Positions 47,301 through 58,016 are shown, numbered from the stretch's first letter. The stretch is 64,000 nucleotides of DNA from Catonia carolina (GCA_035578175.1 JAQMRL010000006.1:33783893-33847892), one strand, 5' to 3'. The notes: generated by a model not told the origin, from the letters alone. A program made the numbers and translations.

Positions 47301-48500
47301 TATTTTGGTTTAAGGGTTGGACACCCTTTTCAACCTTTTAAGAGTACGTTTCGGATATAATTTGGGTAAATTTTAGTTAATAATAATAATAGTGAATTTT
47401 ATTATACCGTCAATATTACATACATTTATCTTACAAAATACACTTAATCCTATACATTAACTACAAAGAAAAAAATAAAATAAATAAAATGAATCAATTT
47501 ACTACTATATTCACTTATGACATGACCTAGAGGTCGTCTGCCAGGTTGAAGACACTAAAACATAAACCCCGACATTAATTAAAACACATAAGTTAATCAC
47601 ATCACCCTCTTTTTATAAATTTATTAAAATTACAAAACTCAACTGATTATTTGTTATCAACAGGTAAGCATTATTACCCACACCACGAAGCCCCCCTGTA
47701 TTCACAAAGTAGAAATGCACAACCCGTAAACCAAAATTTATCAATCTTCACTAAAAAGAAAATAATAACTACTTTTAGTAATTAAATCCGTGACCAGATA
47801 TTTTCTATATTTGATTGCAGCCCTCACGTATCCTACTAGACTGTACCAATTTTCACCGTTTAAGTAGCTCACCTCCTTTCCTTCTTCAAGAGTTGTAGCA
47901 CCCAAACATACTAATCCAATATCTTTCAAAACAAGACATCTACCGATAAAATGATATGTCTTCTACCTCACGGGCATTGCACATTGAGCATAAATTTGCC
48001 TTTCCCTCCCTATCTGGACTACCATTAAGACCCAACACCCCTACTCAAGTAAATTTTAGTTACTCTATAAATAACGTCCCTGAAATTCAGACATTTAACA
48101 TGTCTAGAAGTTAGAAAAAAAATATTGGTTTAAGGGTTGGACACCCTTTTCAGTCTTTTAGGAGTACGGTTTGGATACAATTATAAAGCAGTAAATATTT
48201 TAGTTACTCTTTAAATAACATCCCCGAAATTCAGAAATTTAACATGTCTAGTACTTAGTAAATAAAAAAATATTGGTTTAAAGGTTGGACACCCTTTTCA
48301 ACTAATCTTTTAGGACTACGTTTTGGATATAATTAAGGGGTAAGTTTTTAGTTACACTATAAATAACGTTCCCGAAATTAAAACGTTTAACAAGTTTAGA
48401 ACTTAGTAAACAATATTGGTTTAAGGGTTGAACAACATATTCATCTTCTTAGAAGTACATTTTGGAAATGATTAAGGGATGGTTTTTGTAGTCGAACTAT
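47301..48500 (+). repeat. Tandem repeat, unit about 140-148 bp, split by a LINE
   Basis: Units begin TATTGGTTTAAGGGTTGGAC at about 47301, 48123, 48271 and 48414; the last is partial. Unit length is about 139-148 bp once the 47380-48048 insert and its TSD are removed. Each unit also has GAGTACG.TT.GGATA and AAATAACGT.CCGAAATT. Confidence 0.85.
47380..48048 (-). mobile_element. LINE 3' fragment (I-like) with 14-bp TSD
   Basis: Flanked by GTAAATTTTAGTTA at 47366-47379 and 48049-48062, a perfect duplication. The minus strand first encodes LCSMCNAREVEDISFY, a Cys/His-type block (C..C.....D..H/F). After a one-base frame change it gives DIGLVCLGATTLEEGKEVSY and YLNGENWYSLVGYVRAAIKY, ending RKYLVTDL...FSED and a stop. 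This C-terminal zinc-knuckle plus YLNG..W..L..Y..AA..YR layout is found in several insect LINE ORF2 proteins. A 3' region and a TTATTATTATTA tail follow, reminiscent of I-clade tails. It is 5'-truncated. Confidence 0.85.
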
Positions 48501-49080
48501 AGGAACCATTATGAACGAAATACGGATCAACTCGCAGGAGTTAAGTTGTCGTATTGGAAAGGTCACAGTGATTTTCAATGCAATGGGTTCAGTATTTAGA
48601 AGCCATGACCTGACATTGGGCACCAAATTACGGCTTCTTAGTCGCTATGTGTTCTCTTTTCTTCTGCATGGTGTGGATACTTTGACCTTGAACAGGCCAA
48701 CTGCACGCCCACTTAAACTTTTGAATTGTTGTTGTAGTATAGAAGAATATTGAGAATTTCATGAACGCAGAAAGTCACTAATAATGTTGAAGTTTTATTG
48801 AAAATGAACAAGGGATGGAATTGGTGAAAATTTTTAAGTGTCGTAAGATGCAGATACCTGGGACATATATTATGAGAAATCATAAAATACATGATCTACT
48901 GCAGCGAATTCTAAAGGGGAAGATAGAGGGAAAGAGGAATCCTGGTAGAAGAAGAATTAGCTGGCTCGCCAATTTGAGGACCTGGTTTGGTAAGAGCTCC
49001 ACAGAATTGTTCCGGATTGCGACTAATAATAATACGGAAGGGTCAGGGTCGGCATGTAATGCCGCTAAGAGAGATTTTCG
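48500..49080 (+). pseudogene. LINE C-terminal fragment (ISWLANLRTWFG type), second copy
   Basis: Longer than the 26190 copy. The plus frames give FNAMGSVFRSHDLTLGTKLR, then YVFSFLLHGVDTLTL, then a frameshift to YRRILRIS. After another frame change come ELVKIFKCRKMQIPG, EGKRNPGRRRISWLANLR and TWFGKSSTELFRIATNN. The order (RT thumb-like region, YG.E.W-like block, RILR.S, LGH.MRN-like block, GRRR.SWL) matches the end of an insect LINE ORF2. It begins right at the end of the tandem repeat. Confidence 0.8.
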
Positions 49081-49084
49081 CAAT

Positions 49085-50520
49085 AGAGAGATTTTACTGT
49101 GTATATATTTTCCTTAAAAATGTGTGTCTTTCTAATAAAATGTTACAACCTGAACTACCGTGGCTTGCCCCTCTCCTAATTTTGTTCTTGGTTACGCCCA
49201 TGTCTCTAGTTATTGTGCAAGTTGGACAATCAGTGAAAAGTGAGTGAATTAGTCAGTCAGTGAGGCTTTTTCCATTTATATTCAACAGAAAATTAGTTGA
49301 ATACATTTTCAGAAATTTAATATTGGTTTTTCATAAATAAATAGTCGAATGAATGTAGTACGTCAATGTTACTAACTGAAATTTGTGAATGTAAAAGCTA
49401 AAATTGCAACAAAGTTTAGTTTGTTAATTTACAGATGATGAGTTGAGTACGATAAAATTTATGTTGGATTCTACCGACCTAAATAAACAGTAAATGTAAC
49501 AATTGTACATAAAATTTCATAAATTTATTACAGAGTATAAACAGTAAATAAAAACCGATAAAATATAACTGACTTCATTTATCAATGCGTATAATATATT
49601 CATAAGAATAATTACAACCATAAATTCGTGAGAAATTTCCAAAGAAATTCTAAGTTTTAACTCTGAGAGCTCGTACTAAAGTTAGGAGATATAAAATCTA
49701 AAAGACACGAAACAACTCCTATAACATAAAATTAAAACTAATTTCTTAATTCCATAAAAGCATTGTTTAATACATTACTAATATAAAAGGTTACCCTCCT
49801 CTTAGTTAAAATATTAAGTTAATTTTAAACGGCAAAGTTGAACGGCTAAGTTAGTAGCAATTAGTAAATGGTTTTCTTTAGAGGCAACATAAAATCTTAA
49901 GGAAATTTATAGCTTACATTATATTTATTTATTTATGTAAAGATTATTAAGTAGATAAAAGCAACTGTTGTAATAGTATTAATAATAATAAAGTATATCA
50001 GTACACAAGAAACTAATGTATTTACCAACTTGGTGACTTAGTTTTTTTTTCAGTTAAACTTAAAAAATTTTATGAGTTTCCTTTTAACATATATTTCTTA
50101 ATTCTTATCAAGAAAAAACAAGTCGCATATAATCATTCTAGATCTCCTTGTTTTTAATTACTTACCTTTCAATTTTTTTTGTTTGTTTTTTCTTCGAATT
50201 TTTTTTTTTTTTAATTAACGGCACTTACACGTGACTGTTTAATCTAACAAATTCACATGGTCACGTACTAACTTCCACCCGGCTATACGGTTTTAGGACC
50301 TACATCAGTTAAATTTTGCGGTTCTTTGTTCCAATGTTTCCCTCAAATTAACAAAAGAGAAAAATTATAAATTTCCTCGTGTTTTATCTCTTCTGTTTTG
50401 GTGCACGTATTTAATTTATAATAGTACAGTTTCTTTTTAAATAAATTAATAAATTTACCACCCTTCCACCAAAAATTCAACGATAATTTTTTTCATTGCT
50501 TTCGTGGTCATGTTCAAGTT
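49085..50520. other. AT-rich spacer, nothing recognised
   Basis: No shared repeat or coding signal is visible. Confidence 0.45.
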
Positions 50521-50524
50521 TTTG

Positions 50525-50935
50525 TTTTGTTTTTACGTCCAACTGTTTTGTAATTATAAAGGATAAAGTGTTTTCATAAAGGATTATCGTCAAAGTTTTA
50601 GCCAGTACATGGCAAGGATATCAGATCACAGGATGCCTAAGCAAGCACACTGGTATGCTCCAGAAGGTAAAAGGGATGTCGGTAGACCTAGGAGAAGATG
50701 GAGATAGATGATACTGTTTGTAAGTTTGGAACAGGCTGCGGCCTAATCCCTGGTTGGAAAAAGAAAAAGAAGAAGAAGAAGAAGAAGAAGAAAAATACTG
50801 TTTTGTAATTACTGCTAATGCAGGCGGTGAGGACAATAGATAAAAATGAATGATCAAAAAATGCCAAACCTGACCGGGAGTCGAAACGGGAATCCGTTCA
50901 TCAAGAATGTGACATACGTCAAAATATAGCTGAAT
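50525..50935 (-). repeat. SINE-E-like copy split by a LINE tail
   Basis: The reversed tail (TTTTTACGTCCAACTGTTTTG) lies at 50530-50556. The rest, including CTGCTAATGCAGGCGGTGAG and GACCGGGAGTCGAAACGGG (eroded B box), lies at 50812-50935. Confidence 0.65.
50557..50796 (+). mobile_element. RTE-like LINE 3' fragment with 15-bp TSD
   Basis: Flanked by ACTGTTTTGTAATTA (50542-50556 and 50797-50811), a perfect duplication. The plus frame reads MARISDHRMPKQAHWYAPEG, KRDVGRPRRRWR then a stop, with GLIPGWKK-type sequence in another frame, and an (AAG)n tail (about 50758-50795). Ending in G.RDVGRPR.RW plus AAG repeats is usual for RTE-like LINE tails. Only the last 240 bp inserted. Confidence 0.9.
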
Positions 50936-51925
50936 TCAGCATGATTTGTGGCACTATCCACCGTGCTTAAAATATTAGCCAAAAATTTATTTTATTCAAA
51001 AACTTACGATTATGGATAATGAGTTATCCAAAATAATAAGCCGCCATTATTCGGAACAATTCACCGAAGAACCCACACGTTTCTGTTTAAAAAACTATTG
51101 GTTTAATTTCTATCTAATGTAGGTGTACTTATACTCTAATTGGACAGAAAATATTTTAAATTAAAAAAAATTACCTCATTAGTCTCAAATAACCAGACTA
51201 TCGTTTAACTAAATTTAAGCATATTGTTCTGATAAAGATAAATGTATAATTAATTCTTAAATAAATTTATGATATTATTTTCACTGAAATGAATGGTTTT
51301 ATTTTTATAAGAAATAATGAGGCATAATTATTAAATCCTAGTAACTTAATCGTTTTGTTTAATAATGTGCAAGTTAAAACACGAAGGAATAAATATTCTA
51401 TAAATTAATTAAAATTATAAAAAATATTATTCATTCGTGAAATAATGTTGGGAAACAAACATAAGAAAAAAAATTAGATCCTGGAGTTTATTTGAACAAG
51501 ATTTTTTTATTTCTGGCTGGGTGCCGGCGAGGCATACCATAATCTAAAACATTAACGTCCTTTCCACGCTGTGAACCGCTCGCGTATTCATTCCTTAGGT
51601 CCAACCAGTCATGAACTCGGTGCAGATTTATTGCATGTTTCAACTTTGAACTAATTGATTGTATTAATTATCTGATGATTTATATTTCGTTGTATAATAA
51701 GGGCTCGAATAGTTCAGGTAGATGTATTGTTGGTTGGAATTAGTTTGAAGGTTGTTCATAGCAATAGTAACCTAAGCGGTTATCGGCTGTTCAAGAAGTT
51801 TAGATGCTCTTTAAACTGGAATAATATTTAAAAGGTTTTTTTCTGGTTAACTATACCACTCATTTTCTTCCAACCATGATATACTAATATCTTTCTTGTT
51901 TCTTATCTATTGATAAGACAAAAGT
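50936..51925. other. AT-rich spacer, nothing recognised
   Basis: No shared repeat or coding signal is visible. Confidence 0.45.
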
Positions 51926-52002
51926 ATGCCCACATCGGCCAGGTGGAGTGTTAAATTAATTGCACTCGATCCGTGGCTACAGAAAAGTTCTGTTTCTTAG
52001 CA
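51926..52002 (+). repeat. Family B 5' fragment, left flank of mariner
   Basis: Reads TGCCCACATCGGCCAGGTGG to TCTGTTTCTTAGCA, then stops at the mariner terminus. Confidence 0.7.
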
Positions 52003-52934
52003 TACGAGGTGTGGCTTTTAAATAACAAGACGTTGTAAAAATATTTATTTTATATTTATACATGATTACTTTTTGCCACCTTCAATATACACTCCCTCTC
52101 TATCCCTACAACGCTCCATGCGAATTTTCCATTGTTGGAATCAGTGCTGGAAGCCATCTCCTGTCAGCTCCTTCAGGATACGTGCCGCTTTCTCTTTTAC
52201 AGCTTCTACAGACACAAATCTTGTCCCTTTTAATGCAGATTTCACATTAGGGAACAGGTACAAGTCACATGGTGCAAGATTCACTGGTGAATAAGGTGGA
52301 TGTTCTAACACTGAGATGCTGTACTTGGCTAGGAACCTCTTGACAGATAACGCGGAATGAGCTGACGCATTGTCTTGGTGGAGACCCCATTATTTGTCCT
52401 TCCACATTTCCGGGCGTTTTTTCCTTACACTTTGAGTAATTTAGAAAGTACCTCAAGGTAGTAATATTTATTAATTGTTTGATCTTCAGGAACCCAGTGA
52501 AGGAGCACAGTCTCATGGATATAAAAAATACAACCATCATTGCTTTAAATTTTGACTTGCTCATTTGAGCTTTTTTGGCTCTCGGTGAAGTTCGGCTGTT
52601 CCAGTGCATGGATTGGCGCCTCGTTTCGGATCATAAGTAAAAACCCATGTTTCATCACATGTTATTATCTTCTACCTGTTCCCTAAGGTGAAATCTGCAT
52701 TAAAAGGGACAAGATTTGAGTCTGTGGAAACTGTAAAAGAGAAAGCGGCACGTGTCCTGATGGAGCTGACAGAAGATGACTTCCAGCACTGTTTCCAACA
52801 ATGGAAAATTTGCATGGAGCGTTGTAGGGATAGAGAAGGAGTGTGTATTGAAGGTGACAATAAGTGATTATGTATAAAATAAAAATAAAATGTTTTACAA
52901 CGTCAGTCTCGTTATTTAATAGCCGCACCTCGTA
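52003..52934. mobile_element. Inverted-duplicated mariner remnant
   Basis: Both ends carry TACGAGGTG(T/C)GGCT and TA. The left 2/3, on the minus strand, encodes a mariner transposase from the first catalytic block (CDETWVFTYDP, about 52650) through MSKSKFKAMMVVFF. With frameshifts it continues to HQDNASAHSALSVKRF, LEHPPYSP, LAPCDLYLFP and the C-terminus. Spacing between the second and third acidic residues fits DD34D apart from one inserted codon. The right end (52676-52934), on the plus strand, is a second copy of only the C-terminus (VKSALKGTRFESVETVKEKA, FQQWKICMERCRDREG) and the same terminus. Hence two inverted arms of about 256 bp. No full transposase remains. Confidence 0.9.
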
Positions 52935-52968
52935 TGCTTTAGCAATCCAACTGCCTGCTATGGACACA
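52935..52968 (-). repeat. Family B 5' scrap, right flank of mariner
   Basis: TAGCAATCCAACTGCCTGCT then ATGGACA is the Family B 5' end in reverse. It mirrors the left flank. Confidence 0.55.
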
Positions 52969-52969
52969 T

Positions 52970-53679
52970 GGCTTATCTTACTAAATGTCACTTGAGCCAC
53001 ATTTTGTAGTAATGTGGTTGCATTATTCTAAAATGAAAGCTGGATACTTCATGCTATTTCAAATTAGTAATATAAAATCGTAAGAAATTATAAAATAGTT
53101 TGTATATCATCCTGTAAAAATACAACATTGTTAAGTTACTAGTCATATTGTTCTACGCAATCTAATTGTATAAATATTCCAGTTCGACTTTAAAAGCAAT
53201 TCTAAGTTTTAATTTGTTACATTTTTTACACCACAGCCACGCTTATTTTTTATTTACTCTGAACTAAAATAAGATAGGATGAATTACCTCACCCACATAA
53301 TCATATCCTGTTTTAAAATAACTTATAGTATTTATGTCTAATAAATTTGATGTTTTAGCCTCCCCTACCACTATCATCAAAGATATAAAATAAATTATAG
53401 TTATCATGCTCACTTGGCATCCGTTTTGTTATTATAATCATGGTTTAATTGTGTGTTACTTTTAATCTTCCTTTGTAATGGTCAAAGTATAGAGTAAATA
53501 TAATCTTTCAAAAGATTCTTTGGTAGTGTTATTCTTAATAGTGCAGCTAATAGATGCTCAACTGTGATCTTAGAGGTATTAGGTTCGATTCCTAGATACA
53601 GTATGGAGAACTTACACACTGTTAAAAATAATGTTATCATATTGTAACCCTTTTGTAATTTTGGATTAAGGAGGCTTGA
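52970..53679. other. Spacer with a B-box-like site
   Basis: GGTTCGATTCC at about 53582-53592 is a tRNA B box, possibly from a lost SINE head. Nothing else is recognised. Confidence 0.4.
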
Positions 53680-53781
53680 CAACGTGTATATTCCCGGTGA
53701 AAAATCAATTCCGAAAAATCGACATGTAAACATACTTTCCTTCCCTAAAGAATATTTTTATATAACGTTAAGAGAAAGTAA
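53680..53781 (+). repeat. Family A 3' terminal fragment, diverged
   Basis: CGTGTATATTCCCGGTGAAA, CCGAAAAATCGACATGTAAA and a damaged terminal hairpin ending GTTAAGAGAAAGTA. Confidence 0.7.
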
Positions 53782-53812
53782 ACATTATTGATACATTGTC
53801 TAAACAGATTGG

Positions 53813-54606
53813 TGTTGTTTAGGTTATTAGCCGAATAGCTAGTTCAAACCTTTAGAGGCTTTACTAAGTAAAACGAGGAGTGAAGTGTTTTACCATGCCT
53901 TCCTCACTGAGTGGAAAAGTAAGCTATGCTTAAAAGAATACCGAGCCCTCTGAAAAGCACATATTTACAACCCAGCAAATGACACCTTCACTTCATACAC
54001 CACAGGGTCCGGCTGTATAATGAAAATTCATTAACCTCAGAGATGTTAACACGATTTGTGTCTTACACCTCTACCTCTTCTGTTTTTCTCGAAACAGGTG
54101 GAATGTTACATTATTTACTTTTTATCTGCTAATTCTAGGGCTAAAATAAATAGTTCTGTTTCTTATCACATGGTCAGTCAATTATATGACTCGATCATTT
54201 GAGAACAGAAGAGGTAGAGTTATAAAAGATACTAGTCAGAGTTATCTCCTCTGAGAATAATGAATTTCATTATTCAGGCAGACCCTGTGGTGAATGAAGT
54301 GAAGGTGTCATTTGCAGGGTGGAAAGCAGATGCTTTTCAGAGGGTCTGGCATGCTGATAAGCATAATTTTCCACTCAGTGGGGAAGGCAAGGTAAACCAC
54401 CTCTCTCTTCATTTTAGTTAGTAAAGTTTCTAGAGATTCAAACCAGCTTTTCGGATAATGACTTAAACAATAACACCTCTTCTGTTCTTAAAGGCTTCAA
54501 TCATATAATTGTGCATACCAAGTAATAAGAAACAGAACTAATTTTTGTAGTCCTGGAACTAGCAGATCGAGTGCAAATCACTTAACAATCCACCTACCTG
54601 TTTTAG
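53813..54606 (-). repeat. Family B retroposon split by another Family B
   Basis: The outer copy runs 53813-54087 and resumes 54475-54606. The inner copy (54088-54474) has opposite orientation and is flanked by a 15-bp duplication. Confidence 0.85.
54088..54474 (+). repeat. Nested Family B with 15-bp TSD
   Basis: The TSD ACCTCTTCTGTTTTT (54073-54087) and ACCTCTTCTGTTCTT (54475-54489) differs at one position. The element reads CTCGAAACAGGTGGAATG to GGATAATGACTTAAACAATA. Confidence 0.85.
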
Positions 54607-54609
54607 CCA

Positions 54610-55320
54610 AGGATCTAAACCGGTATATTCTCTAATTATTAGTAATGAATCTGATAATTTTTGTAAAACACATGGTATATTTTTTAAACTAAAAATCAGT
54701 TAATCTTTCTATTAATACGCGAAGAAAGAAGAAAATACCTGCTCTAATTCAAATTTTATTTTTGAAGTATATTGCTTTCTTTTTCATAAAATAGTCTCAA
54801 AATTACATTTTATAAATATATCATATCGTCTTCGTCCTCAAGGTAAAAATAAAAATTCAGAATTGAATCGGTTTAACGCACTGTATAACCGAATTTTATC
54901 CCCCAATAGTTTGGTTCAAGGAACTTCTCCTTCAATTCGTTGTTTGCTTTTCAATTCCTCATCTCAAGCATTTCCTTTCCATCGATTTATCCTTCCTTTC
55001 TATCTATTTTTCTTCTTTACTTATTTCATTTTTGTTTTGGTCTTTCTTCATTTTTTTTATAAACGTAATGCACTCTAGAAAAATCAAACTACATTCATGG
55101 TACAGAAAAATAACAATAAATATTTTAAGTAGGCCTACATCAATGAATTCTTGAATTTCCTTCAGTCGCGATAAGATTATCGGCTTAAAACCTAAGTAAT
55201 TAAATTTCTCTGTAATAATCTATTTGGCTTGCTCTTTGATGTCGTTGATGTCGTTGCTTTTCCTTAGATGTACTTTTTAATTACTCTTCCGTATATGAAG
55301 TGTAGGTTGCGAATGCTATG
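54610..55320. other. Spacer, nothing recognised
   Basis: A chance frame at 54863-55078 has no domain. No shared repeat. Confidence 0.4.
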
Positions 55321-55324
55321 TTGT

Positions 55325-55480
55325 AATGTCGATTTTTCAAAATTAAGTTTTCACCGGAAATGCAGGTTTCAGGTCCACTGAGGCCAAAACCATGGTTGTA
55401 GCAATTAATGTGCGTGTGTGCAGGCGCTTTTGTGTGACCAGAAAATCGTAAGAAGTTAAAACTTGGAACTTAAGGGGGCA
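55325..55480 (-). repeat. Family A 3' fragment, strongly diverged
   Basis: ATGTCGATTTTTCAAAATTA, AGTTTTCACCGGAAATGCAG and a TGTGCGTGTGTG tract in the usual order. Confidence 0.6.
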
Positions 55481-55972
55481 GACCATTTTCATTATCCTTA
55501 TACCTCCAATACTAATTTAAGTAGAATTTTTTGTAAGAACCGTAAAGCTGCAAAGCTGAGTTTTGGAACACCTATCTACAGTAGCTACCTTTTTAAAAAT
55601 TCGGACCAGAGCTTTTTCATGTATCTTTATTCAGTCGAAAAATGATTTTTGTTCTCAAAATATTGTAACAGAATCGACTAGATGGATCGCGAATGTTCCA
55701 GAATTCCATTCATAAAAATAGTTAAGGAATAATAAAAATATCAACACACAATAGCAGTAATAAATTACAGTTTTAACAATAAAGGGTACGCCTATTATAA
55801 AAGGGTATTGTGTACAGCTATTTTTATGAAGTTGTTTATGAGGTTGTTTACGTTTTCTATTTACAATAGTTGACTTGTTTAAAATGGATTTTTCTAGCAT
55901 TCATTAATAAAGAGTTATTTTTGTACTTTATGATTTCTCCACTTTGTTCTGGAATGATCTTTTATAAACAGG

Positions 55973-56010
55973 TATATAAGAGACCCCCGAGTGCGGTCAG
56001 GAGTAGTATC
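55973..56010 (+). promoter_or_regulatory. LTR core promoter (TATA box plus likely initiator)
   Basis: TATATAAG followed by GTGCGGTCAGGAGTAG within the solo LTR. The spacing of about 30 bp fits RNA polymerase II initiation at TCAG. Confidence 0.55.
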
Positions 56011-56328
56011 CGTTTGATCTTCGACAAGCGATTATCGGGTTGTTATTTAGCAGGTTAACTATTCCGAGAATTGCGCTGGTCGACGACTGTTATACTGCCT
56101 TTGTTGTGAGTGTATTGTGTAAAGTCTTTTGTGAGTGTATTGTAAAGTTAATGTGTAAATTTTGTGAATTCAGTTTCGGTGTTTTGTATGTTTGTGGAAC
56201 CTATAAAAGTGATTGTAAGTTATTTATTGCTAATTATCTATCTTAAGTGAATTATTAAATTTATTTATCATTTATTGTATTACTTAATTATAATTAGTTT
56301 AATCATTTATTTTGTAATCTTTTAGTGA

Positions 56329-56334
56329 AATAAA
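56329..56334 (+). promoter_or_regulatory. LTR polyadenylation signal
   Basis: AATAAA about 80 bp before the LTR 3' end, downstream of the TATA box. Confidence 0.55.
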
Positions 56335-56507
56335 TATTTGTAACTGTAAACTTTAGTGTAATAATTATTTAATTACCTAGATCCCGAAACGGACCTTAGC
56401 AATAAGTGTCACAATATGTTCAAATGTAGCTTACATTTTTTTATGAAAAAGACACCCAAAAACAAAAATTCAAATTTTTTAAAATACACACCTTAGTAGG
56501 CTACTAA

Positions 56508-56570
56508 GATGAAATGATTTTTTTGTAACATATGAAAATATGTTACAAAAAATCAATTCATCTTTCACCG
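56508..56570. repeat. Foldback made from SINE-D body
   Basis: GATTTTTTTGTAACATAT is followed, after GAAA, by its reverse complement ATATGTTACAAAAAATC. Both halves match the SINE-D body region. A SINE-E-like 3' tail (CGGACGTTAAACCAAAAAAA) follows to about 56620. Confidence 0.7.
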
Positions 56571-56624
56571 TCTGCATTAGCAGTAATTGCCAAACAATCG
56601 GACGTTAAACCAAAAAAAGTACTT

Positions 56625-57108
56625 ATATGCAGTATGCAAAATTTCACTCTGCTATGTAGTTATGATAGTTCCTCAAATAAGTATACCTAAAGTCAAATAG
56701 TACAATATGCGGAAAATGCGAATATAGTAAAAGCATAGCACAACACCGCAACAGAAACACCTATTTCCAATATTGGAAATTACTTCCAAACAAAAACACA
56801 CCAATATTTTATCTTGCGTTACAGCTTATTCCTGTGCGTTCTAGAATTGTTGTTTTTATATGACTGCGATCTCCATAATGTTTACAGTTGTAACGTGGTT
56901 ATATTAACCCCATTTTACCAGAATGAAAAACGTGAAAAAATATCGAAATAAACACTACATACCCCACCAACGTAAGAGAAAACATATTTTTTTCTCAACA
57001 GAAAAAGCAACCAAAGTCGTGTTACATATCAATTGAAATTGGGAAAAATGATCTATCAATAATCAATGGCAAAATTTAAAAAAATCAATATATTTCATTA
57101 AAATCAGT
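56625..57108. other. Spacer, nothing recognised
   Basis: No shared repeat or coding signal is visible. Confidence 0.4.
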
Positions 57109-57109
57109 C

Positions 57110-58016
57110 TGTTCCCCTAAGTTAGGTACCATGAGAGGACCCGAAATGAATTTCTTTGTCAAGATTGGTCAACCTCAAGTTGCAGTTTTATTTGTGTAAT
57201 TCTTTTCCTTTTTTCGATTTTCTCAAAAATGGCTTCTACGATTTTGTTTAAAATCGCCTTATATACTCCTTTTTTATGCTCTACTAAAATTGTTTAGGCG
57301 ATATGTCGGCTTAAAATTTGTCGGCGGCTGTGCTCTCGTGGAGAAAATGGTTCTTTTAAGATTGCGGCCTTAATTTAGTGAGTCCAACAGAGGTTGATTT
57401 TTATTTATCATCAACTCATTAACCCTTTATAGGTCTGTGGTAGGTATACTTACCACTGGCAATAAGGTCGATTTTTTAAAAGAATAAGCTATGCATTTGA
57501 ACCCTATTGGCATTTTATGGTTTTATAGATGTTCTCTGGTAAGTAGGCTATCCACATATTGAAATTAGCGCGCAGGGACCATTTGCCTTGTGAGTTACAC
57601 GAATGTGGTAAGGATTCATACCAACGTACACTACCATGTTGTTTTGTTGATACTTTTGTACAGTGCTTAGAAAATTCCAGTTTTTTAAGTGAAAGCAAGC
57701 ATTCATGGGGATAGAAAGTTAAGATTTGCCACATTCTTCTGTTATATAGGGCTACAAGGTGTTTTAATAAGCATTCTTACCACTAAATATTATGTGATTC
57801 CCATTTCAATAAACATTCCTTCGTAAGTATACTTACCAGAGCTTGACGTAAAAAAAGAAATATTATACTGTTTTGGCAGTAGAAGTACATAAGTCCCTAT
57901 AAAACAAAATTTAATATTTTACAATATGTATATTTTTCCCTGTAGTACTGCCCCATAAAGGGTTAAAATTAAGTTATGCATTTTATTATTTACAGTTGCA
58001 ATTAAAAGTCGTGTGA
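57110..58016 (-). repeat. Family A split by a piggyBac-like MITE
   Basis: Reverse Family A blocks run 57110-57418 (AGAGGACCCGAAATGAATTT to TGATTTTTATTTATCATCAA). They resume at 57963 (TTAAAATTAAGTTATGCATT to AAAGTCGTGTGA). Intact copies read TCATGATTAAAATTAGGTTA at that place, so the TTAA is the insertion site. Confidence 0.8.
57423..57962 (-). mobile_element. piggyBac-like MITE, TTAA target site
   Basis: TTAA lies immediately outside both ends (57419-57422 and 57963-57966). Ends are CCCTTTATAGGTCTGTGGTA and, reversed, CCCTTTATGGGGCAGTACTA. CCCTTT next to TTAA is the usual piggyBac terminus. GTATACTTACCA recurs near each end. A minus-strand frame (57504-57734) contains KVSTKQHGSVRWYESLPHS, loosely like a transposase segment (V.RWYDN), but assignment is weak. 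At 540 bp it cannot encode a transposase. Confidence 0.85.

Larger units (their letters stand above)
55664..56413 (+). mobile_element. Solo LTR, 750 bp, TSD ATAT
   Basis: Begins TGTAACAGAATCGACTAG and ends AATAAGTGTCACA, giving the TG...CA boundaries of an LTR. ATAT is present immediately outside both ends (55660-55663 and 56414-56417). A TATA box (TATATAAG, 55973-55980) is followed about 30 bp downstream by GCGGTCAGGAGTAG, a plausible initiator. An AATAAA signal lies at 56329-56334, so U3-R-U5 order is visible. The 4-bp TSD suits a gypsy-like element. No second LTR, primer-binding site or gag-pol lies next to it. Frames inside are incidental. Confidence 0.8.

Noticed and set aside
48030..48500. 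CRISPR-like array
   Set aside because: Units are 140-148 bp and repeat along their whole length with no short-repeat/spacer pattern; it is a eukaryotic tandem repeat.
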